From NCBI RefSeq assembly GCF_014529535.1, contig NW_023503616.1, forward strand, positions 248,001-312,000: a DNA stretch of 64,000 bases. Reading direction: 5' to 3'. A program made the position numbers and the translations under genes. The notes under the pieces are model-generated. The model saw only the letters and a list, made by a program, of their open reading frames with translations, was not told the origin of the DNA and searched no databases. Below are positions 36,227 to 46,600 of the stretch, in pieces (within the stretch, counting starts at the first letter, position 1; the number at the start of each line of letters is the position of its first letter). The DNA is from Bradysia coprophila. Taxonomy: Eukaryota > Arthropoda > Insecta > Diptera > Sciaridae.

Positions 36227-36786
36227 ATTCGAACACAACTTACAGTTAGATTTGAATAATTAAAGAAACGTTGTACATACGGCAAACATTTTTCATTCAT
36301 CAGATCACCTTTCTCACTCGATCAAAAAATCAGCAATTTTTAAATACAGAGTTCCCACGGCTTAGGAAGGCTCCTAAAATTAGGAATTTTAGGAAATTTT
36401 AAAGGCAATTTTAGGAGTATTTTAGGAGATTTGGAAGGTAATTTTAGGAAAATTTTAGGAGGAATTTTTTAAAATGTGGGAAAGGTTGTATAAGTAATTT
36501 CCGGAGGAATTTTTGCTCTGTTTCTCTGTTTCTCATACACTTCGTAAAATACTAAAAATGTTTAAGAAAATTGACAAAAAGTTTTTTTTTTTTGTCAAAA
36601 CATATTTTTCCTTATGTTTTTTCTTTAATAATTGAAACTTTTATAATTTCCTCTTTTCTGACGCCAGTCTCGACTAGCCAGCAACTGATCCTTTATCAGG
36701 TTTTTCTTGTCGACTGCGCCTTTCGAATTAACAAGATTCACCATAATTTTGTTTCCATCTTTATCAGCTCTTGTGCACTAAAAAGT

Positions 36787-38296
36787 TTTTAGCCCCGTAC
36801 GAAGTACTGGGGGCTTATAAGATTAATATGCCGTTTGTAACACGTCGAATTGGAAGCAGACAGTAAGGGCAAAGCTTTTGGTTATGTTCATAGATGACGA
36901 ATCCGCAATAAAAAAATGTCCGTCCGTCCGTCCGTCCGTGACCCCTCTAGCTTGAGCAAATCACAACCTTTTTTCAAAATTCTTTTTTTCCCCGATTGGT
37001 ATCGACAAAAGTAAGGTCAAGTTCGAAAATGGGCATGGTAGGGTCGGCCCTTCCAGAGCTAGGGCCCTATAGGTGTTTTTCAGTCTTTCGACGATATCTA
37101 CCGAAATACGCACGTAATAGCTGCTTGTGATATATCAAATGAAAGGTATTGACGAGTAGAACAAAGTTGCTGAACATTGTTTTTGTGTAGGATGCAACGC
37201 GAGCTTGTTGGGAGGGCTCAAAGGTCGTTACTCGGCCCTAAGTGTTTTTTCCACATAAATCGAGTAAATCTCATCCGATTTTGCCAGATTTAGTTTTTTA
37301 TGGAAGGTAATTGAATACCGAAAAGAACGTGGCGAAAAAAGTTTCAAATTTGGGCCCTTGGACTAAGGCCGCTACTCGGCCCTAAGTGTTTTTTGCACAT
37401 AAATCGAGTAAATCTCATCCGATTTTGCTAGATTTTGTTTCATTTGAGAGATAGTTGAATGCCGAATAGAATGATGGCAAAAAAAGTTTCAAATTTGGGC
37501 CCTTGGACTAAGGCCGCTACTCGGCCCTAAGTGTTTTTTGCACATAAATCGAGTAAATCTCATCCGATTTTGCTAGATTTAGTTTTTTATGGAAGGTAAT
37601 TGAATACCGAAAAGAACGTGGCGAAAAAAGTTTAAAATTTGGGCCCTTGGACTAAGGCCGCTACTCGGCCCTAAGTGTTTTTTGCACATAAATCGAGTAA
37701 ATCTCATCCGATTTTGCTAGATTTAGTTTTTTATGGAAGGTAATTGAATACCGAAAAGAACGTGGCGAAAAAAGTTTAAAATTTGGGCCCTTGGACTAAG
37801 GCCGCTACTCGGCCCTAAGTGTTTTTTGCACATAAATCGAGTAAATCTCATCCGATTTTGCTAGATTTAGTTTTTTATGGAAGGTGATTGAATACCGAAA
37901 AGAACGTGGCGAAAAATTTTTCAAATTTGGGCCCTTGGACTAAGGCCGCTACTCGGCCCTAAGTGTTTTTTGCACATAAATCGAGTAAATCTCATCCGAT
38001 TTTGCTAGTTTTTGTTTCATTTGAGAGATAATTGAATGCCGAATAGAATGATGGCAAAAAAAGTTTCAAATTTGCGCCCTTGGACTAAGGCCGCTACTCG
38101 GCCCTAAGTGCTTTTTGCACATAAATCGAGTAAATCTCAACCGATTTTGCTAGTTTTTGTTTTATTTGAGAGGTAATTGAATACCCAATGGAAAGTTGGC
38201 AAAAAAATTTGGGTGTATAAAATAATGTCGTAAATTGTTGGTTTTATTTGAGAGGTACTTCGTACGGGCTTTCGTAATTGCGCTATGCGCAATTTT
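36787..38296 (+). mobile_element. Helentron-derived HINE-like element
   Basis: The layout matches Drosophila DINE-1/HINE elements. A 5' block begins AGCCCCGTACGAAGTACT (36791). Next come GTTTGTAACA and a (CCGT)n microsatellite (36919-36940), then central tandem repeats. The complementary subterminal repeat (AGGTACTTCGTACGGGCT, 38253-38270) follows, and a 3' hairpin AATTGCGCTATGCGCAATT (38276-38294) lies just before a T-rich end. No Rep/helicase gene, so non-autonomous. Identification rests on architecture only. Confidence 0.68.
37216..38240 (+). repeat. 144-bp tandem array, 7 copies
   Basis: The phrase GCTACTCGGCCCTAAGTG begins at 37371, 37516, 37660, 37804, 37948 and 38093, with a diverged first copy at 37227. 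The period is therefore 144-145 bp. Neighbouring units differ by a few bases, and two alternative block types (TTTTTTATGGAAGGTAATTG or TTCATTTGAGAGATA) recur in different units. This suggests that exchange shuffled them. Confidence 0.9.
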
Positions 38297-38721
38297 AAAA
38301 ATGAACACTTTCAGTAAATTTGACCATGCCCAACTTGACTTGCATTTTGGTAACAGACGCATCAGAGGGTTGTAGACGTATTAGGGTTCCGGGCGTATTA
38401 CGGCTACGGACGTATTATGGTTACGGACGAAATAGGATTACGGATCGTACGGGGCTAAGTCGCAGCAAACGCTCCGACTGTTCTGATGCCTTGTTTTCTA
38501 CTGGATCTGGAGAGATTTCTCGATATCGGAAAGTTTTTCTGAACTCGATTTTTTTTTTGTGAAGATGCTTTATTGAGATTATCTTCCGCCTCTTTATTCT
38601 TAAGAAGTAGTACCTTCTCGACTTTTTGTTGTTCGAGAAAAGTAAAGTACATTGGAGCACACCTGGAAAATACGTCGATTCATTAGGAAGTCAGTGACGT
38701 TTATATTACTCAATGTATCCT

Positions 38722-40332
38722 TAAGAGTGATATCGCCAAATCTTCAGGTGATTTTTTTAACTTTGGAAACAAGCGGTCTCCGATTTTAATGAGTGATAGC
38801 TCGTTGGATTCGTCTTTCAATTCTAGGAAACACGTGTCTTTCACTTTTTCTTAAAAAAATTTGTTTTCTTTGAAAAGCGCTCAAAAGTGAAGACATGTCA
38901 GAGGGTACCTAAAACAGTTTTTCGGCAATAACTCAAGAAAAAATTATTTTAAATTGTTGTAATGTTGTACGATTGTCGGCCTTGAAAAGACCTACAGGTA
39001 GAGTGTACGCACCGCTCGGTGCTAGTTGATCCACTAGAGTTATGACTAGAAATATAGTGAATGTTCGGAGAGTTCGCCTTCTCTGCAGCTTCGATGTACC
39101 ACGGAGCTGAGTATGGGGTGTTGTAGCTGGCCTCACCCACTATCGTTGCACATATAAATGAACCCAGTACTTTTGGGCTGCAAGCCTACAGAAGTCTTGA
39201 AAAAAAGTTGGTGCCAAAATGTAGATTTTTTTCCTTCTGTCTGAGGGCCCAACTGCCAGAACAGCGTCGGGAACGGTTCTACGTGAGTAATTTTGTATCG
39301 TCTACTACTCTCTTACCGTATACGCTTCACTTTGACTCGAATATAGGTCGTTACAACATATCCAGTGTTAGTAATTCTTGTGAAAAATTATTAAATTTTT
39401 CTCGGAGGATTTTAGTCAAATAAAGTGTTAGCGTATAGCAAATGACCTCAGGAGTCCGGAACAGTAATTAGTTTTTCAATTGGACCAATATTTGCTACGC
39501 GACAGGAGTTTGGAAAAACGATACGATCAAGTGGGAGCAAACGGCTTTCCAAACTCCTGTCACGTAGCAAATATTGGTCCAATTGAAAAACTAATTACTG
39601 TTCCGTAGTCCTGAGGTCATTTGCTATACGCTAACACTTTATTTGACTAAAATCCTCGGAGAAAACTTTAATGATTTTTCTCTTGATATTACTAATAGTG
39701 GATCTGATATATTCGCGACATAGCGAAGCGTTTTTCTATTGATAAGGTGAAATAATAGTAGACAATAAAAAATGATTGCCGTAGTACCGTTCCAGATGCT
39801 CTTCTGGCAGTTGGGCCCTCAGAAAGAAGGAAAAAATCTACATTTTGACACCAACTTTTTTTTCAAGACTTCTGTAGGCTTGCAGCCCAAAAGTACTGGG
39901 TTCATTTATATGTGCAACGATAGTGGGTGAGGCCAGCTACAACACCCCATACTCAGTTCCGTGGTACATCGAAGCTGCTGAGAAGGCGGACTCTCCGAAC
40001 ATTCACTATATTTCTAGTCATAACTCTAGTGGATCAACTAGCACCGAGCGGTGCGTATACTCTACCTGTAGGTCTTTTCAAGGCCGACAATCGTACAACA
40101 TTACAACCATTTAAAATAATTTTTTCTTGAGTTATTGCCGAAAAACTGTTTTTGGTACCTTCTGGCATGTCTTCACTTTTGAGCGCTTTTCACAGAAAAC
40201 AAATTTTTTTAAGAAAAAGTGAAAGACACGTGTTTCCTAGAATTGAAAGACGAATCCAACGAGCTATCACTCATTAAAATCGGAGACCGCTTGTTTCCCA
40301 ATCACCTGAAGATTTGGCGATATCACTCTTAA
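38722..40332. mobile_element. 1.6 kb near-perfect palindrome (long foldback)
   Basis: The left arm 38722-39516 and right arm 39546-40332 are inverted copies separated by a 29-bp spacer. Outer ends are TTAAGAGTGATATCGCC and complement, so TTAA lies at both tips. Most of each arm is nearly identical, but the blocks at about 39265-39395 and 39665-39800 are clearly diverged. Each arm has the same short frame (38949-39140 minus and 39923-40114 plus, 63 residues, containing PWYIEAAEKA). It matches no family I know and differs by non-synonymous changes between arms. No transposase. Confidence 0.88.
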
Positions 40333-40604
40333 ACGTTCGAAGTGACACGATAGTCGCATCTTCTAACAAACTGCGATCCTCGATAATGTATTTATTTTCG
40401 CAAGTTGAGTCAGGTTCATACAGAAGTTGAAATTCATTGCCGCATAATTTTGCTGTTTTTACCGTTTTTAGTTTTCCAGTATTATTAAAAAATTTCTTCG
40501 AGAGTGTGAGCTCATTTTAGGAATTTTAGGAGTTTTAGAAGATTTTAGGAGATTTTAGGAGAATTTGGTCCATTTTATGAATTTTAGGAGGAGTGGGAAC
40601 TCTG

Positions 40605-42441
40605 TAAATATATTCAGGAGTGACTTTGATTCTAATCTATTCATGGCCTATTCATGGTCTTTGTTGCAAAGAAAAATATCTAAAACTTAGAGTACAACTC
40701 AAAATTTTAGAGACTTTCAAAGGGGTGGTAAATGGTCACGCCAGAATGGGTCATTTTGGGTTATACCTCACGATCCGAAATTTTGATTCAAAAACCTCGG
40801 ATTGTGAGGTGTAGAACCGAAAATGACCCATTCTGGCGTGACTATGAAAGATCAACTCGAAAACTGACAAATGTCCAGAAATTGTTCCATTCCAGTCCGA
40901 AATTTCAAGTGTCGTTTCGTATTTTAATTAATTACCCTTTACCTTTCTGCAGCGTTACCTTTAATCGATTCATCTTCGAGAGAGCGATTTTCTCCGACAG
41001 CTAGGGAAAATATCCCTCTCGAAGTACCTGACTGATGACATTTGCGGTAATTTCAGTTCCCGCTAAGATTCGCTAGTAATACATAGTTGCTCGATAGCCG
41101 AATCAATTTTTTGGTCGTTTTTGCAAGTAGTTCCAAATTGTTCCGTTGGTTTAAATACTAATGTATGGAATGTACTAGTCTTTTTGATGCTAAACCAATC
41201 GTCTATACATCGTGTTGACCCAAAACTTGTAACTTGTAACTTGCTATGACTTTCGTTCCTATTGATTCGGCTTTTATCTGTTTGTATTGATGCTATTTGG
41301 TAAGGACAATGGACTGGTGCATAGTGCATGAGAAACTTCGTCTTCGACTGTATCCCGTTCCGAAAACCCATATGGCATAAGAAATCTGTTCGATACACAA
41401 TGGGAAACTACGATTATTATCCCAAAAATATGATGAATCGTGGAGTAATTACAGAATCTTTTGAAATTCAGTTTCACTGATTGAGTGCTTGAGTAGGGAA
41501 GAGCTGATTTCGTTAAGAAGCATCGTAAGATGTTTGTTGCGTCAATTGTTAAAAGTGAGTTAAACACACTCCTGATGAAGTGGACGTAACCATAAGATGA
41601 TGCGTAATGATGCGTAAGACCGCACCATTCCGACTCTGACTTCACTATACCCAGCGAGTGATGCTACTATCACTATGCCTCTTGGATTACGCTAGGCGAA
41701 ACAGGTAATTGGATAAGGACAATTACATAAAGAGGTGACCCTCAGTTGGTATACAGTCCGACTGAATACTTTATGCTGTTTCTAACTAAACATACAAAAC
41801 GTTTCATGAAGAGATTCATCATTTCATTTAGAAGTATAAGATCGCACCATTGCAAACAAATTCATTACGATTGAAATAGTCAGATCTTTCAATTGCGTTC
41901 TTGTTAATTCCTTTCTTAAAATATAAAGGGGACTCTGGTGATATCTCTTTAAGGGGCGAGATCATTTGGAAGACACCGAAAAGTAGGACTAAAAACGTTT
42001 CTCTTACCTTTGTGATTAACAGTCAGGAACTTTCAAGGACTCATTTGCAAAGCACGAGCAACGGAATCTTGATAGCCCGAACTTCTTTCAATTGTAAAAT
42101 TTGGGATTTTCTTTAGAATTCACATTTTTCTGTTGAATTGATGGTTTGCATTTTATAGGTTCGTGAAATTAATTTTTCTTCAATTGAAAAACAAGGTTTC
42201 TGCACTCACCTCTAATTTCCAGCATGTACAACGCGTCATTTCACTTGTTCTAGCATTTCCAAATCATTTCAAAGCAAAATCAATTCGAACTTTATTTACG
42301 ACTCTATTAGAAACTTAAAATATGTTTTCCAAATATTCTGTTCGTCGTTGTTGTTGTTGTTATAATATATTGTTGAATTCAAATCAAATACTGTAAGAAA
42401 AATAAATTGTTCGGTTCTCTTAAAACTCTACAATATTGATT
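40605..42441. other. Region between composite element and Bap170
   Basis: Contains the small MITE at 40735-40842. No convincing exon was found; short frames at 41063-41645 have no family resemblance. The Bap170 3'UTR should occupy the right end (AATAAA on the minus strand, complement of 42291-42296). Confidence 0.45.
40735..40842. mobile_element. 108-bp inverted-repeat MITE
   Basis: Arms GTCACGCCAGAATGGGTCAT and exact complement at the outer end, continuing imperfectly inward, with a short loop. No clear target duplication. It lies just outside the composite element. Confidence 0.75.
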
Positions 42442-43609
42442 TTAGGAATACGGATACGACGATGCCTCATTCATTTCGTACAAAACTTGGGCAATTGTTC
42501 GGCTCGACTCCACATTACTTAATGCCACTCCCGCCAGATGAGGTTCATAAAATCTTAAACTTCTGAAACGGTAAAGATTTCGCTCAGTTTGCGTTCAGTT
42601 TTGAATGCACATTAAATTCCACTAACCGTTTCGCAGAACTAGTATAGTTCACGAGATTTCGTAGAATCAGAGCGGCAGTTAGCCGAATGCTTTTTGTGAC
42701 TGGACCTTCGTTTTCATCCTGGAATACAAAATAATCGACGTAAACATTTTAAACGAATTTACAATCTACGATCGGACAAACCATCATTTCTCGAGGATTT
42801 ACAAAATCCATTGCATGCCGTTTGATCGCTTGCATTGCAGCACTAGCTGCAGGCAGAGAACCGGACGAAGAGGTTGATAGAGCAGGCGAAGCTGTTCCAT
42901 TGTTTTCACCATTGTTTGAAGTGTTATTTGCTGCGATGGGATTTTTTATTATCGTAACTGGTGCTGACGGTTGATTCGGTAGTGGACCAGCAGCAACTCG
43001 TCTTTGTAAAGCTGATTTAAACGACTGAAAGTAAAAAATCAAATCGTTATGAAGAGGAAGGCAAATGATTCAATGATAGAATTACCTCGGTCGTACAGTG
43101 TCGATCAAATAAATGAGTCATCAACGAAAATCGTTTCCTGGGAAGATTGTCACACAGATTTGGCCCGGGGCCCCACTGACAATAGATCTCAGCGTTGGGA
43201 TCAATATTGTCAGGACAATGTACGGTACATGTATGAAGGTAGACATCGTTAGCAGATCGAAATTTTTTCCTAGAAAACAATAATTTCGATGAAAAAGACG
43301 TCATACTAAGCTACTCGGGATATTTACTTTGAACAGCCTCTCCAATCGCAGATCCATAACCAATTCGGGTCCGGTAATTCTTCTTCAACTTTTGGAACTG
43401 TCAAAACCGATTTGACATCGGGAGGTGGAGAAGGAGTCAATGCTTTTGCCACAGGAGCCATCGATTGGGGCTTTGCAGCTTGTATTGTGCTTTCACCAGA
43501 TTCAATTCCAACAAAAATTGGCTTTCGTTCTGTCACAATCGTTTGTTGTTGCTGTTGCTGCTGTTGTTGCTGTTGTTGCTGCAAATGTTGTTGTTGCTGC
43601 TGCTGCAAC

Positions 43610-43643
<34 letters not shown>

Positions 43644-46600
43644 GCTGTTGTTGTTGTTGCTGTTGTTGTTGTTGTTGTGGCTGTTGTTGTACTTGTTGCT
43701 GAATTGGTTGCTGTTGATGATTTACTTGTTGCGTTAAGATTTGTTGTTGCACTACTGGAGTTTGTGACCGAGGTGGTAATGCTAGTTGTTGATGTTGTTG
43801 CAACTGTTGCTGAGTGATAATCTGAGGTTGCGATTGATTTGCTGAGGATAGTATCGACGCCGTCTGACTAACGATTGCATTAGTAGATATAGACGAATTA
43901 CTTTGGACAATGGTGGCGGTGGTAGACATTGGGTGATGATTCATAATAATTTGATGTTGAACTGGACGTGGCACTTGTGTTACTATCATCTGTTGACCTT
44001 GTTGCGTTGCCATTATGACTTTCTGTGGTGTTCCCGGAGTTGTAATTAACTGTCCACTTTGCTGCATATTTTGGTTAGGGCCTTGCTGCTGCAGAAATAT
44101 AATAGTTTTTGTTGACGCTCCTGATGGCGATTGAGTGACTAAAACCGCTTGATGTTGGTTCATTGCCGGAGCCTGTTGAGCTACCAGGTAAGTTTGACCT
44201 TGATTATTCGTAGCTAACATGTACTGAGTTTGTTGTGGTTGTTGCATCATCGGTTGAATAATTTGCTGTCCACTTGGAACCATTTGCTTTTGGATTTGAT
44301 AATTTGTAGTCAGTTGATTCGTCCCGCCAGAATGTTGCAAAATAACAGGTACTGTTTGATAGCCCGTCTCCGTTTTGATTGTAGCAGTAGCTTGGCCGAT
44401 TTGCTGTGGCTGACTCGGTGCTAAAACAATTTGCGGCGGATTGTTGGGCGACACAATAATTTGACGTTGTAATGGAACAGGAACGGTAATCACTTGTTTT
44501 TGAGGTTCTTGCACGATCGTTTGATGCATGATAGGCGGCTTAATTTCTTCCTCTTCTTCCATATCTTCATCTTCGAGTAGAGAAGCAGCTAATTTTGCGT
44601 ACAAGTTAGCAGCATTAGATGATGCTGAATTTGGTACCACAACATCGTCGTCCCCATCGATCACAATTGGATCGCCAATTTCACCAGTTTGTCTCTTTAC
44701 AGGTACACTCGATTCACTGCCGTCGCTAATTGAATCAACTTTCCGCTTCATCGTATTACCCTCAGTTGCACTAATATTATACGGAGGCTCCAATGATTTT
44801 CGTTCCAATAAGTCAGCCAGCATTTTATTCGAACTGACAACCAGGGAAGGAGATGTTTGTTTGTTAAACGAATCCTTCGAATCTTCGTCGGTTAAATTGA
44901 CCTTCGAATTCGGCATTAATAGCCCCTCGAAACTAGTAAACGAATTCTCAGCATCTTCAACAATTGGGGTATTCGGATTTGTACTGATAACACTCGACGC
45001 AATTGACACATTTCCGGTTGAATCGGAGTCTTCATCCTTTGGAATGACTGCCGGAATCATAGTCCGAATGGTGCCATGCATTCCACTTAACGGAGCTAGT
45101 GGCGGGACCGGATCCCAATTTGTTGTTTCCGAATCGACATCCTTTTTGATCATTGTTGTTGGCAATATGGTAGTTGTTGCGATGGACTTAACATTCGTTG
45201 GCTTAATTGTTAAGCTGGAATTTTGATTATGCGAGTTGATTATGGACGTAACGTTCGAAGACACAGATATTTGCTGTGCAATTTCTTTTTGCTTCTGTAA
45301 ATGCTGCCGTTGGGCCACCTGTATCAATGTAGGTAGTTTGTTAAACATTTGTATGAAATGAGCAGTTTGCGGATTAATGTTTAAACTAACTGTCCTACCG
45401 TTTAACATTTTATGGATTGGTAGGATAGGACCTGTACGGACACAGATTCAACGAAAACATTTCAAGAAAATTTAGACAAAAAAAACGAATTCTACTCTGG
45501 TCCCATCGATTCTGAATACAAATAAGCGCGATGGCAAAAGACTTAAAGACTAATATATAATTTTGGCTACGGTTGCCTCTGTTATCTGTTAAAATGTTAG
45601 ACGTTAGCATATCACAACAAAAATGTAGGACACAACGGTTGCAGTACACTAAAGGTTAATAGATTCAATTGAATTATCATATTGAATACGAAACTTTGTT
45701 ATTGGTTTTAACTCGAATTGAGAGCAGTTTTAGTGAACGACTTTACGTACATGCTAATGCAAGAGACGAGCGGTACTTATCGATATGATTGACAAACTTG
45801 TCAATTTTTGCGGAGCTGTTAGATTGGCTTCGTGGAACAATTAATGTTTTTGAATTTTTAATCTTTAATTTAAATGCAAAAAAGGCCAACATTTCCAGCT
45901 GCTACAATCGAACAGCTCCGAATTTTAAATGATTAGTAAAAAAACACAAAATCAACACGGTTACCTGCTGATGCACATTAACATTCGGAGCAATCAAACA
46001 CGACGTTATATTACTTGCAGCATTATCGTGCGGCGTTACCTTATTAGCCAAGAGACTTTTGATTAACGATGAGGACGTTGTGGTTACCATCTGTGGACTA
46101 TTGATGACATTCGTCGTATTCACCTGTTGCTGTTGCATAATTAAATTGGAATTCGGTTTGTTCGTCACTACCATTACACTTTCGCCTTGACTCGTCAGAA
46201 CTTGCTGTAGAATTTGAGTGGATGGGTTGTACTGTGTTTGCTGTTGAGACTGTTGCTAAAAATTGAAATTTGTATAAGATTAGGAAGACTTCCCGACACC
46301 CATTCTTTACTTACATTTTTATTACTCAATTGTGCCACTAGAATCGATCCATGCTGATTACTATTTTGTTGCTGGTTTTGTACTTGAGTTTGATTGGTCG
46401 TCTGCTTTATCGTTGACGAAGGCTCCTGTTTCTTAATCGTAACTTCGTTGGTGACCTGTCCTTGCTGAAAAAGATGATTCTGTTGATACGTCTCGTAGAA
46501 AAATTTTGATGAAATTACCAAAATCGTTCCCTTATGCACAACAGCCAATGGCTTCGCCCGAATCCGAATGCCCTCGTAACACATAGTGTCAACGTTGCTG

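Larger units (their letters stand above)
36347..40604. mobile_element. 4.26 kb composite element with hAT-like ends
   Basis: Begins CAGAGTTCCCAC and ends GTGGGAACTCTG, flanked by TAAATA on both sides (36341-36346 and 40605-40610). Subterminal zones at both ends repeat the word TTTTAGGA in opposite orientations (36365-36480 and 40500-40590), like the subterminal transposase sites of hAT elements. No hAT transposase is visible. The interior has been filled by a HINE-like element (36787-38296) and a long palindrome (38722-40332). It starts 120 bp after the BBS4 stop codon. Confidence 0.72.

Noticed and set aside
37216-38240. CRISPR-like array
   Set aside because: Units are 144 bp direct repeats without unique spacers, inside a transposon of an animal genome.
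38933-40130. Matching 63- to 67-residue frames in both palindrome arms
   Set aside because: They are duplicated because the arms are duplicated. Differences are non-synonymous and no family is recognised, so they are not called as genes.
43412-43817. Plus-strand frames rich in Cys, Leu or Val
   Set aside because: They are the antisense of the Bap170 CAA/CAG polyglutamine tract, so the composition is an artefact of the repeat.
45410-45445. Acceptor at 45434 as the start of Bap170 exon 7
   Set aside because: Its phase does not fit the exon 6 donor. The acceptor before 45318 is in phase and joins VHQQ to VAQRQ smoothly.
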